Source: Congeria kusceri (lineage: Eukaryota; Mollusca; Bivalvia; Myida; Dreissenidae). From it: a stretch of DNA of 64,000 nt. This document shows, one piece after another, positions 38,224 to 50,014 of this stretch. Below the pieces are notes generated by a model. The model was not told where the DNA came from and ran no database searches. It saw only the letters and a program-made list of their open reading frames with translations. The translations under genes and the position numbers were made by a program. Numbering within the stretch: the first letter of the stretch is position 1; the number at the start of each line of letters is the position of its first letter. Where the stretch lies: NCBI GenBank assembly GCA_027627225.1, contig JAPFQT010000152.1, forward strand, positions 248,001-312,000, in the 5' to 3' direction.

Positions 38224-39228
38224 ATTTTAGAATGACATACTTATACTATAATAAACATTACATCACTACACAGTACGACATCGTTGCGAAATTAAAGGAA
38301 ACGAATGAAAACAATGGAGGAAACAACACTCAGCAAATTCACCTTTTGTATTCGTTTTAAAATTTTTGTATGCTACAGACATGTCTAACGGTTAGAAAAG
38401 TAAACCACATCGTTAACGAGATCCTGGCATTGATGCAAAATATGTGCAGTTAGTGTTATGATCCAAACAGAAGAACATAATGTGAACAATAACAAATTAT
38501 TATCATGTGCGCGGGTCGTATTCTACTAAGTATACATGTAGTAAAATTGACACTCCATGACTTTGTTATTAATATTTTTATTACCAGGCTTTTCCCGGAT
38601 ATTGTAGATGGTATGATTGTCTCTGTGCACAAGTCTGGTTCAAAACGATCCTTCATACAGTATGTGTATATCTTTTATAAATGTACTGCATAAACGTGTC
38701 TCTGGTATAGTGTTAAGACGTTACGTAAATTGGCAGAATTATACTGCAAAATCGAAGAGACGCAACCTTGGTTTCGGAGACCGGATATTCAACGACCGAT
38801 AATAAAATATTATATTTACACTTCCATATCCATGGAGATATTGTATGTGTTATACGTGGACTCTCATAAAGCCTTTGTTGGATTGATTATTCATACATTA
38901 TTTATAATTAACTTAAGAAACCGGTTAAATGGATGACTATTGCAGACACTAAAATTTATATATTCAAATCTTAAAGGATATTAAATTAGAATTGATATAT
39001 TTTTGTCACACATCACTGAAATTGAAATATCGGAACTATACAAGGGGATGCTACTAGGACTTAAGTAATAGATTTCATAAACGTGTTGTTTCTCATCCTT
39101 AAGTGAACATGTAGCAGGGGAATTTGTAACACTAAGGACATTTCGGACTTAATGCGTATCACCTTCGCAAAACTGCGTGCACATGGTTATTCCATTTTGA
39201 TTTCATTTCATTCCATTTTTTTTTAAAC
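38224..39228. other. No gene seen
   Basis: Short overlapping frames at 38456-38936 have no family signature. Confidence 0.45.
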
Positions 39229-39240
39229 ATGGTTTCACAC

Positions 39241-39711
39241 TTGTTAGAAAAATTGACCGACCTCCAGTTTAACGAAAGGGTTCTTGCTAACATAACGCGC
39301 GTCCTCCCGGTAAAAATGGCCGATAATTTGCACTCAGACACATACTTTCTAACAGTCTATGACGAGAAATTACTGAGTTTAGCGTTGTTATATGATATCC
39401 TGACAAAATCTTTTATATTAATTCGTATACGAACTTAAGTTAGTTAGTTTTAAATTACAACGAGCGTGACTCCCGTTGATAATATAACGTATGGCCTCCA
39501 GAACAAGAATACAATGATAGCTTACTAAAAACAAATCGCAAAAAGGACTATAAAACTGACCATACAGATTGTTTTTGATCAGGATTTACTATTCTATATG
39601 TTAATAGTTGATTTTAACCTACTTATTAGACTTACAGTAGCTTGTATTACCGAATGTGTAATTATTTCTAATAGTGCTACATTATAATTTTTGTCATAAA
39701 TTACCGAGGAC
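39241..39711 (+). repeat. Left arm of long inverted repeat
   Basis: The reverse complement of 42520-43196 aligns along its length (shared: CCAGTTTAACG, CCCGGTAAAAATGGCCGATA, ACTTTCTAACAGTCTAT, ACGAGCGTGACTCCCGTTGA, CGCAAAAAGGACTATAAAAC). It lacks about 205 bp present in the right arm, just after ATGGCCGATAAT. Spacer between arms is about 2.8 kb. Confidence 0.88.
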
Positions 39712-40315
39712 AGGGGCAGGACCAGGATTTCGGGTTGAGGGGGGGGGGGGCGTAAACTTTTGATCATGCAGTTATAATCCCTTTATGTTGTCTGTGGGTC
39801 TGCAGTGATCAGCTATAAATCCGTATCAAAGATATCATCATCATCATTATCATCATCAAGTGCACTTTGTTTCACTAAATAAATTAATACTTCACCGTTT
39901 TATGTTCGAAAGGCATCATGAACCTGTTTTGGCAGTAAATTACCTTTTGTTTGACGTGCCTGTCCACTAAATGTTATAGACATCAGAAACATCTTTAAGC
40001 AAATAAAATATGTAGCTTTTTTCATGGAATACATCAAACAATATGACATTTTTGTGATTGCTAATGAAACACTGAACAATTAGTTTGTCGATTTAGAATT
40101 TTGGGAACTAAACTATTTATTGAGACAGTACTGTTCAAACTCGAAAGTAGTCATTGATTTGACTTGAATTTCGACTTTAAATCATATTTTTTCGTAAAGT
40201 ATAAATGTCTTTTATGTGGTATCGTGTGCCAACGGCGTATTGCATCTAACATCTCTATACTATATAGGAATGTAAAGAAGGATTTCAATATCATCCACAC
40301 ATAAAGATATATATC
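39712..40315. other. Spacer of the inverted repeat, no gene
   Basis: Contains a run of 12 G near 39739 and a short ATCATC repeat near 39836-39858. No gene seen. Confidence 0.5.
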
Positions 40316-41302
40316 CTAGGGATGGGACCGAATACTCGACTATTCTATTATTGGGTAATATTCGAATATAAAAAAAAGAATACGAATATTCGATTTTCTC
40401 ATTTATTTAAAGAACAACATTTCTTTAAAAAATCATGTTTTTTTTGCAGTTTGATTGCAAAGATAACAAGAATTTCAGTCGTATTACCTGCCTAGCAGGT
40501 GGGCGGAAGCAGTGTAACGTTTTTACAACACATGATAAACATGTCCAATTACCGACAATTGATAATTGGGAGGGGAGGGGAGGGGCCACGTCTGTACAAG
40601 GGCATCGAGTTAACGGTTTGTGGGAGGCGCGAATATGACGCATTGTATCCACAAATAACAAACTGGGCCATGTTGTGACGGTTTCACAGTTTGCACAAGG
40701 CGTACATTGTTGTTTATTATCCTTAAGTGACATCTACACGGCTAACTTGTTTACAGTAAATTACAATTACTCTCTAAGTAAACCAATCAAAATGAATCCA
40801 TTATCAGCCAATCAATTTCTTTAACAAAATTAGCATGCTCTTACTATTCGTCACTTGTAAATTATTCCCCATTATATCAACACCGTATATTATATAAGAG
40901 TCTTTATTATTAAACAATGCTACCATCACGCGCTTGGAAGTACTTTATGCGGTCATTAGACAAAACCCAGGCAACGTGTAATCTGCACAGCAGATACAAG
41001 CTTCATGGTTCTGAAAAAAAAAACGGAACGATTAACAAATCAATTAACAATACATTTAACAATATCTTACATTTCTTTATATTTGCATAACACTCACAAA
41101 GTTATATCGCTCATTTACCACTGAAACAAGGTAAAACAACTACGTACACGTCATATACATATTTCGGATAGGTAAATATTCGGATAGAGTGCCGTATAAA
41201 ATAGTATATAGTAGTATTTACAAAACGAATATTCGAATATATTCGAATACCTAAAACGAATATTCGAATATTGATTTCAGTATTCGGTCCGTTCTCCAAT
41301 GT
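40316..41302. mobile_element. Nested TIR element, possibly hAT-like
   Basis: The left end CTAGGGATGGGACCGAATAC and the reverse complement of the right end, CATTGGAGAACGGACCGAAT, share GGACCGAATACT and then ATATTCGAATATTCG-type sequence. The roughly 1-kb interior has a more GC-rich patch (40490-40740) and no transposase. The YAGGGATGGG start resembles hAT termini; no convincing 8-bp target duplication is visible. Confidence 0.55.
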
Positions 41303-42519
41303 ATACCGATTGTCTATAGTTTAATGTTTTCGATGAACTTTGGCCCTGGTACTACGGCGTACGGAAGAAAACGTAGGAGGACGGGTTAGGTCGAGTATGT
41401 TTTACTGAAGTAAATTGTGTATATATTTTTGAACAATTTGAGGCGAGCCAAAAATTCTTTTGCATATTTATCCATGTTTGTGTGCGTTTGTCATTCATCG
41501 ACAGAATTTTGACTGACCACCATTAATGCCTCCCCGATTATGGTTCTTGACAGCGTCCAGACAGCGCTACGATACAAATAATAAAAAGTCGTCAATGTCG
41601 GGATGCTGTCCTGACGCTGTCGGGAGCTGTCGGGACACTGTCGTGACTCTGTCGGATCGCATTCGGGAAAATCGGGACTCTGTCGTGACGCTGTATTGAC
41701 CATATTCGATCTTTGGATCAAAACTTGAATTTGGAGCCCCGAATCTCAAAATATTGTCCCGACTTTGATTCGGGACGCTGTCGGCTCAATGTACAAATGG
41801 AAATGTGTGACTGAGGCTTAAACGAAACAATATTTCCAATATACGAGTCATGAGTGTTATTTCGCTTGTTTGTATATAAAGTATAATTTCTTTTTGGAAT
41901 CTATGACAAAATGTTTGAAAATTGTAACTTGGCCAATCTGTGAACAGGTTCCTTTAATAGCATTTTAATAAAGAATGTGTTTCGAAATTTTATAACAACG
42001 CCACATTCAGTGATTTGTCATGATAAATTGTGCTTTTATTTGCATGATGATTGTGTTCTTTTCGTTATATTATCTGAGCAATTCTTAATTGTAATATCTC
42101 AGTACGTCGATTATATTTTGCGCTAGTTACATATAACTGTCTTTTAATACGTGCATTTTAGTTCGTTAATTTAATACAAATACATTGTACATTGTATATT
42201 TATATACATCGTATATATGTAATCGTTTATATTCATGTTACTTTTCCTTGAAGAAAAAAAGAAAAAAGCATCTTAAAAGTAATTGTTGTACTTCAAATAC
42301 TGCAAATAATAGTACATATTAATGAATCATGCCTACAAGGCAAGATGTGCCAAGTGATATTATTTTCAATTTTCTATTACTATAATAGCCTTAAATGCGC
42401 GCAAACAATGGAAACCTTCAACAACTAACAAGTAAAAGCACTTGTGTCGTGTATTTATTCGTCATCAATACTATTTAGATTATTAACGATACAGTCGCAA
42501 GAAAATATTGCCATTATTC
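41303..42519. other. Spacer of the inverted repeat with a GACGCTGTCGG motif cluster
   Basis: At 41550-41790 GCTGTCGGGA, CTGTCGTGAC and GACGCTGTC recur about ten times at irregular spacing. The rest is AT-rich. The overlapping minus-strand frames here are products of this cluster. Confidence 0.5.
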
Positions 42520-43196
42520 TCCTCGGTAGACAAAACTGATAATGTAGAATTATTATAAATTATTAGAAATTCGGTAATACGAGCTAGTTTTAGCCTAATA
42601 AGTAGGTTAAAATCAACTATTAAAATATAGAATAGTCAATCCTGATTAAAAACAATCTGTATGGTCAGTTTTATAGTCCTTTTTGCGATTTTTTTAGTAA
42701 GCTATCATTATATTCTTGTTCTGGAGGCCATGCGTTATATTATCAACGGGAGTCACGCTCGTTGTATTTCAAAACTTACTAATTTAAGTTAATATGCGAC
42801 ATTAATAGAAAGATTTTGTCAGGATATTACAAAACAACGCTACAGTCAGTAATTTGTCGTGATAGACTGTTAGAAAGTGTGTCCAAGTGCAAAATGCGTC
42901 CAATTTTCACTTGTTTTGATCACCTTTTCATTTACACGTGAAACTATTTCAGGCTAAACGTCTACATCTGTATATATTTTCTTAATTAAATCATGTGTGC
43001 GTATTGGGAGCACATATGGGGGTTCCGTAAAGACAGTCGTTTGAAAAGATTTTATGCAAAAAGGGAGAAATATGCAAATACTGAATACTCACCTTCGAAA
43101 TATTCATATTATCGGCCATTTTTACCGGGAGACTTCGTGTTACGTTAGCGAGAACCTGTTCGTTAAACTGGAAGTCCGGCGGTTTTCCTAACCAGT
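42520..43196 (-). repeat. Right arm of long inverted repeat
   Basis: Inverted partner of 39241-39711, with about 205 bp extra at roughly 42905-43110. In minus orientation the extra segment starts right after an ATG-led 27-base coding stretch and GTGAGT. Confidence 0.88.
43093..43119 (-). other. Possible first coding exon (MADNMNISK) with splice donor
   Basis: On the minus strand an ATG in good context reads MADNMNISK and is followed at once by the donor GTGAGT. Sequence upstream has stops in all frames and looks like 5' UTR. No downstream exon was recognised. The left arm keeps the ATG and four codons but lost the donor. Confidence 0.25.
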
Positions 43197-43608
43197 GTGG
43201 GTATGGCGATTGAAAACTAAAGTTGAAAATACTTGTATTAAGAAACGGCTGACCATTAAGATAATACGAAGATTGGGTATATTCGGTGGATTGATTGCAC
43301 GCCGATAAATGTCACCTCCGTATAGAAATATATGGGCCTTCATTTTACGCCAAAACTATCGGGGAGAAAATATCAGATATTTTTTTTATCAAGTTCAAAT
43401 TTTGTATTGTAAACATTTTCTGGGAGTTATATGTTATGTTAACTGTTAAAGGTGAAAGGTCACGGTTTTTTAAAACCCTAAAAACCCTTTAATCATGAAA
43501 TTTAAGGCATATAAAATCGTTATCGTACCTTACTTCAATTAAATAATGTTGTTGTTTGCGAGAAAGAAGGTGAAAAATTACGCCAATTTCTACACATTCC
43601 GATCTAGT
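43197..43608. other. No gene seen
   Basis: Sequence between the inverted repeat and the promoter below. No supported feature. Confidence 0.4.
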
Positions 43609-43638
43609 CGCCATTTTCGTTCAAACCGGAAGTGACGT
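43609..43638 (+). promoter_or_regulatory. TATA-less core promoter candidate (YY1 + ETS/CRE motifs)
   Basis: GCCATTTT (43610-43617, YY1-type) and CCGGAAGTGACGT (43626-43638, ETS site overlapping a CRE half-site) lie about 100 bp before the ATG at 43739. This pairing is common in housekeeping-type animal promoters. The functional assignment is inference. Confidence 0.45.
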
Positions 43639-43738
43639 ATAATCATCCCAACTTTCCTTCACACATCAGTAACAAACCAACGTTATAGGGCTTCACATGT
43701 TTTATTGCTAACAATTACTGTAAAAAATAAGGTGAATA

Positions 43739-44359
43739 TGGAAGAAGAACGTGATTTTCAAGAGTTTACTGTGGAACATTATATGTATGAGCCGGAATCA
43801 AGTGACAGTCAGTCTATTTTGTCCAAATCTGAATCGGAAAGAGATGAATCTTCAGACGAATCTCCCGATGACGACCGCATTGCAAACACGGATTGGTAAA
43901 TTATTACATCGTCTTATTCTGTTAAATGCACAGTGCACTTAACAAGATTTTAATTTAGTTGATCTTTTTTTACAGCCATTTTGAATGTTAATACGTTTTA
44001 TATATAACCAAATTTCGGGAAACGTTTCGGGAGTTCCGACAGAATATAAATGTGTGTTTTCCTTTTCAATAAGTATTGACTTTAACAAGTATTTACTAGT
44101 TCTGTATGTTTTCAGGTGTACATGTACATACTGCATACCTAAAAGTCTGCAGACCGAGTGCAAATGTTGTTGGGAATATGGGGAACTGGAAGAAAAGATG
44201 GCAGAGACAGGTCTGACGTGCATTACTGAGCACGATGGGTTCAGAGGAAACTGCCTGAACCCGGATGTCAAAGTTGTTTCGTTATTCGAATTTCTACAAG
44301 AAAACGGTCCGATCGGTGATGATAAACCAATTCATGAGTATGTTGTTAAGTTTAGTTAA
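43739..44359 (+). CDS. P2X7 C-terminal-domain-like protein, two visible exons
   Basis: Exon 1 (43739-43895) encodes MEEERDFQEFTVEHYMYEP and a Ser/Asp/Glu-rich stretch ending NTDW. The donor is TG/GTAAAT. Exon 2 starts at 44116 after TGTTTTCAG and the split Trp codon joins perfectly. It reads CTCTYCIPKSLQTECKCC, then CITEHDGFRGNCLNPDVK. The C-x-C-x2-C ... CxCC ... CITEHxGFxxxCLNP series is the zinc-binding cytoplasmic domain of P2X7-type receptors, widespread in molluscs as a free-standing protein without the ion channel. No membrane segment is present. Exon 2 either runs to the stop at 44357-44359 or splices at GTATGT (44338). The usual 'YRQFVRWCWG'-like second half was not found, so the gene may be truncated. 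Molecular role of such stand-alone proteins is unknown. Confidence 0.72.
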
Positions 44360-44539
44360 ACAGCAAATTGAAAACCTAAAACAGACAGACGGTTTATCAC
44401 GATATAATTCATTGCAGATGAAAGAAACTGAAATGAAATAACTCATGAATTTTTTTTCACTTATTTTATTTATTTCAACATTTTGCGTCTTTCATTCCTA
44501 CACGCATTTAATAACAAGTGGAAATACAAATAACATTAA

Positions 44540-44545
44540 AATAAA
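44540..44545 (+). terminator. Candidate polyadenylation signal for the P2X7-like gene
   Basis: AATAAA about 180 bases after the in-frame stop. Weak, since the region is AT-rich. Confidence 0.3.
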
Positions 44546-45613
44546 TAACATTTGATCAACATAAAAAATATCAGCAATTCATGAATTAGAACAAAGACCG
44601 ATAAATTAACAGATCTCTGATTAGAACTTCTGTCAAGCAATACAAACATTTTTACACCCATAAGATGCTCTTAAATGACATGTACAACATACAAGTTGTT
44701 GTAGTAGTTGTTGTAACTGTATACTGAAATACAAATCAGCTTCATTATGAATTGTATTCTTTATTTATAAAGACAAAACATGTGCTATTGATGAAACATT
44801 GTTTATAAATTGAACAGTCAAGCTAAATACTGATAATCATACCTTCAAATAAATGTATTATTACTAGTATTTGTTTTTGATTCCATATTCCAATGATATA
44901 AACAGGCAAGACTTACATCAACTTATAAATATATTTTGAAACCAATGTCTTTTCTGTCCTGATGACCTCATTAACAAGTATTTATTTATCATCCGGAAAC
45001 CAAAAACCAACAGACCGACGGACCGACAAGCTCACTCCTATATATCCCCCCCCCCTAAACTTCGTTTGTGGGTGTATAATCAACTATAGTTTATTCTGCA
45101 ACAATTATACGTGTAGCCTAAATAAACTCTAATGTTTTGAAAATAAGTAAAATTAGCAAACTGTTCAGTAAATTACACGTGCTTAAAGATGTGTTCGCTA
45201 AATTGACATCAAACAAATCATTTCTGCATTATGTAGCGCACTAAAACGCCATCTTTTAATATTTTTTAAAAATTTATGTTTACATCAAACATTGATGTTT
45301 TGTTATTATACCTCACTTTTAATCTCAACGTTATATTTTCACTGTATTATCAATAAACTAATATTAGTATATGATAACAGTGGGTGACTCGACAACAAAC
45401 TATGATTAATTAATTAAACATTTTCTAAAATTGACACATTCAACCACAGCTCTGAATATTAAAATATTAAACTGCCATCCTAGATTCCCAAACACAAACA
45501 TTCAAACAGATTTCTTAATCTGATTAGTCAGCAAATAACTATTTTTATTATATATGCTAGATGGAAAACAGTGTTGACAAACAATTTTTATGCCCGGTAT
45601 CACAAATACTAAC
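44546..45613. other. No gene seen
   Basis: AT-rich. GACCGACGGACCGACAAG followed by a run of C near 45015-45055 looks like a fragment of a mollusc repeat end. Further 3' exons of the minus-strand gene would be expected here but were not recognised. Confidence 0.45.
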
Positions 45614-45831
45614 CAAATGTTTTCCTCGTCATCTGAAGCACCTTCCTCATCCGACTCGTCTTCCGGCTCCCAGTCAGGATCCTCATCAGTGTCATTGGCA
45701 ATTTCAGCATCAAGATCCATGCCCTCCTCCATCTGAACCTCTCGAGTTCCAGCAGGCTCGGGTTCAAAACAGGTAGGCTCTGTTCCAGTGTCTGTCATCT
45801 CTGGCGCCGCCCCCACACCCCTGTCTTTACA
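45614..45831 (-). CDS. Exon 4 of THAP-family gene, acidic linker
   Basis: 218 bp, phase 0 in and phase 2 out (donor GTTAGT after a split Trp codon). Reads CKDRGVGAAPEMTDTGTEPT, then a highly acidic segment DEDPDWEPEDESDEEGASDD. Composition differs sharply from the AT-rich flanks. No fold is recognisable. Confidence 0.55.
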
Positions 45832-48800
45832 CTGTGATCAAATGGTGAACCCCTCGTGCTCAGTTGGCCGAAAGACAACCACCTACATTGATAAAATAAT
45901 TTCCATTTTAAATAAGTTGTACTGGAAAAGATCATTGTAAGAAGTCTGAAATTTGCTACATTTGCTATTCTATAAAGGAAAAAATTAATTAAACATAATG
46001 CTAATTGAAGGATTTAGGTTTAAGCCTTGAAAAAGTGTAGTAAATGATCCAAACTCAACATGATCACAAATAACAACTGCCATTTCTAAAAACGTGTCTT
46101 ACATCTTGCTAGTAAACTTAATAAGGAAAACATAATGATTAATTTAAACTAGATTATTATGTTAAATGTTTGATGCATTAAATTACCATTTTACTGATTA
46201 GGTTTTGTTCACAAAGAGCTTTTTTTCTATAAATCTTTTAATTAATTAATTAAACAATTGTACTTTATCCAAATTTTAGGTGAAATGGAGTTCTAAAATT
46301 TTCAATTTCACAGGTATAGGTCATACTCCCAAAATGGTGAAAAAAGCCCTGAAAATAAATAGGCTTGCATACACAATTTTGGCAGGCTACTGGGCTACTT
46401 TGTCTTGCAATTTTGAAGCTTATATAAACTGTGAACATAATAATTATTAGTTGAAGTGCTTTCTAACCTCATATGTCTGTGTAGCCTGTGAATGGAAACT
46501 GCCGCAATTTGATTCAGGATCACTGATGGATACAGGCAACTGATCAGATGTGATTTCTGTAGATACATCTCCCTCTGCCATGTATATTGCATCTAGGTCC
46601 TGCAAGAACAAAAAAGCATAGTTGTATTTGTTATATACATTAACACTGAATGAAAACAAAACTTTTCTGTAAGGTGTGCGTGTTATTTTTAATGACCTAA
46701 TGAATGTCAAAACTATGCTATTGATGTTGTGTATAATTCATTTATTGCCATTAGTGGCTCATTGGGGGTGGAGGTGGTGATTCAAAGTTTCTGTAGTGAG
46801 GATGCTAATCTCTTATTTGATACCATAGTGTGCATTTCATATTCAGCATGTGCTAGATCAACTGATAAGACACATGCCAGAACCACACAATATCCATAAA
46901 CTACATGACACACTTGACAATGGGCAGATCTGTATGGATGAATACACAATATGGTGTCCACTTGAGGTCTGCCTTGTCTGGTTACCATGGATATTTGAGA
47001 AAGTTAAGAAAGCAACTTAGCAAAACTTAGTTGCATAGTACAAAACTCATGTTGGTCCACTTAAATCTGGATTATAATCATTACACAGCACTCATCAACC
47101 TGTCAATGGTATTATATACAAATACCTTCCATATGAATCATATTCTGTGCATTAAAAATATCTAAATATTCTTTTATTAGTATTACAATATGTTGAATGC
47201 TGGTAGCAAAACTTACTATTATTTTACCTGCCAATTCTAACAAATGTTCTTTGTCACTAGTCTGTGCAGTAATTGTATAGTACATTTGGGCAATATGCCG
47301 GTACAAGTTCTTAAACAAGCTGGAGTTTTGACATTTGCATAAATTTGGGAAATTTCTGAATTTAAATTGGGAATTGTAAAGTTTGATAAATCCATGTACA
47401 AGTAGAAGAAGTTCATTTACATGTCTATAAACTCATTAGGAAATATCCACGACCATTAATATAATGTTTATTTACTAATGTATTTACCAGGCTCTTTGGT
47501 TTGAATTATATGTGTCCATGTGGGTTAAATTTTGTGATTTTAATGCATTTTATGACCACTACTTCAATAAAAACTATTCCTCTTTGTCTTGGAGGAGTTT
47601 AAATATATGTTTCTTGTACTTTTTATAACAGTTCTATGTTATGATCTTAAAAAGTCCTGAAAAATAAGGACTGCAAGACAAATGTACGGTAAGATGGGCC
47701 ACCAGAAAAATAATATATAGAACAAATCAACAAAGCCGACACTAGTGTTGGTTCTTTGAAAATACAAAAAACGAGTAAAGGAATCTACTCAGTATGTCTT
47801 GGACTTGTGGATAAATGTTCTTAGTATTTTTGCATGGCAAGGGAAAATTTTCAAGTTTCTTAAAACTGATTTCATGATGAATATGATTTGACAACTTACC
47901 ACTTTCTGATTCCTTTTTTCAAATGCCCCATACTTGTCGCGTTTCTGTCTGGTAGGGCCAAGATCATTTGGTTTAAGTGGAGCTTTCTGTGCAGCTCTGT
48001 ACTGGTCTATTTCAGGAAAAAGAGTTGGCACAGCCACAGCCGTACACGAAGAACACTATATAAATACGAATTTCATTGAGCATATTGTCAGTCAAAATGG
48101 TTCAATATCCCTGTGTTGTGTGTAGGCTAGAGTGTCAAAATGACACCATTCAATGTAGTAAATGTGCACGTTGGACTCATGCAAAGTGTGTTAACATTAA
48201 TGAGACTGGACTTAAGTGGTGGTCTGTTAAGAGCCGTAAATTTCTGTGTTATGTGCTTTCCACAACTGGGATTACAACGCAAAAGCTGCACTGTCAAGGT
48301 AAGCGTTTTAAGCTTTTTCATGAATGGATGAATAACTTGCTTGAGTAAAGTAAGTGATTGCAATTTAAAAATACTGGGCCCGTATTCACAGTCAGTCAGA
48401 TGCCATATCGAACTGCTATTAGTGACTGTTGTCTTAGCAGACATCATCCAGTAGCTAGTATCAGTACACACAGATAAGATGTCATTTGTGACACTTTACT
48501 ACACCATCTGTAACATTCCAAGATGTTGATCACCGGGTGGTAGTGAAATTAAAATATGTAGGCTTTCTTTAAATAATTCGATACCAGTTCATATATGAAT
48601 ATTTGTTTAATGAACCAGCCAATTTGTTAACTATTTAACGTATACTATAGTATATATTAGTATATATATATATGTGTTGTGTTGATTGTAGTAGCTATAA
48701 TTATAGTGTAATGTTTTGACTTAATTTTTCTGATTTAAGTATACTATTACGCTGATATTATGCACCCGTCAATACCCCCCCCCACCCGTGGGGGGGGGGG

Positions 48801-49959
48801 GGCTGACCCAGGGGAATTCGACTATTTTTATTTTATAATATCTAATAATATATAAAATCCGACTTAAGGCAAAAGTAAATTTCCCGGGACCCGGAATCAT
48901 TCGGCGTGTCAAATCACGCCTTTGGGGAATTGCTTTCAGTCTTTAAGTCCCGTATATGCCCGCCGCTTCCCCCGGGTGTGTGGGGGATATAGATAGATGC
49001 ATAACTTTAAGGGCGGACGCGGCAGTTTATTTTCACATGTTTTTACCATAATACCATTAAATAATTGTGCATATTTCGAATGACGGAATGAAAAATAACC
49101 CCAAAATCAATCAAAATACCAAACGTCGCAACCAATGTAAAAAATTAATATATAGCATAAAATTCATTTAAACTGTCGCGAACGTCCTTAAGATGTGGTC
49201 ATTCTTCGTTACTAAAAATGAGAAACTAACACGTAATTACACTTGTTTTCAGATTTCATTCTGCTCTCCAAAGCAAAAATCCTGCATCGTTACGAAATGC
49301 TGCAATGAACGAACGCGAACTTCTAAATACATACAATATCTCGATTGTGACCAATGCCATTTCCATTTCTGACCATCGACCTGACCAAGTTTCGATCCAG
49401 ATTCTCCGTGCCTATCACCCAGTAGTGTTACAAACAAAAGTTCCATTGAAAACAATAGGTGGAGGCAACTGTTTATATCGTACCGCGAGTTTGTTAGTAT
49501 CCAATGAAGAAGACAACCACATTATGTTGAGATTACAAGTAGCGATCGAATTAATTGAACATTCTGAATATTATAGTAAGGATAATTTTTTCACTGATTC
49601 GCGTTTATTTCTATCAGACATAAAATCCTTGATTAAAGATGCAATCGTCCTTAATACTTCATGTGAGCTGGCACACATGTACTCAATCACTGCAGTTATA
49701 CACATATCAATTAACTTTTACTATCCGCCTCAGCTAGAATCGTACACATCGTCAGAGCCTTACAATCGTAGGGTAGTCGGTAGGGAGGTAAAAGACATGC
49801 ATTCGGAATTGACATTCATGTGGACTTTGTGTATTTTTGTACCGCTAGTTAACATAACTGAACCAGAAACATATCTGTCGTAAACGTTCATAAACCAAAC
49901 GTTTTTGAAGATATCCATTATCGCGATAATGATTACTGCAAAAATGACTAATGTTCCAT

Positions 49960-50014
<55 letters not shown>

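Noticed and set aside
43939..44271. 110-residue minus-strand frame
   Set aside because: Antisense to the P2X7-like second exon, with no signature of its own.
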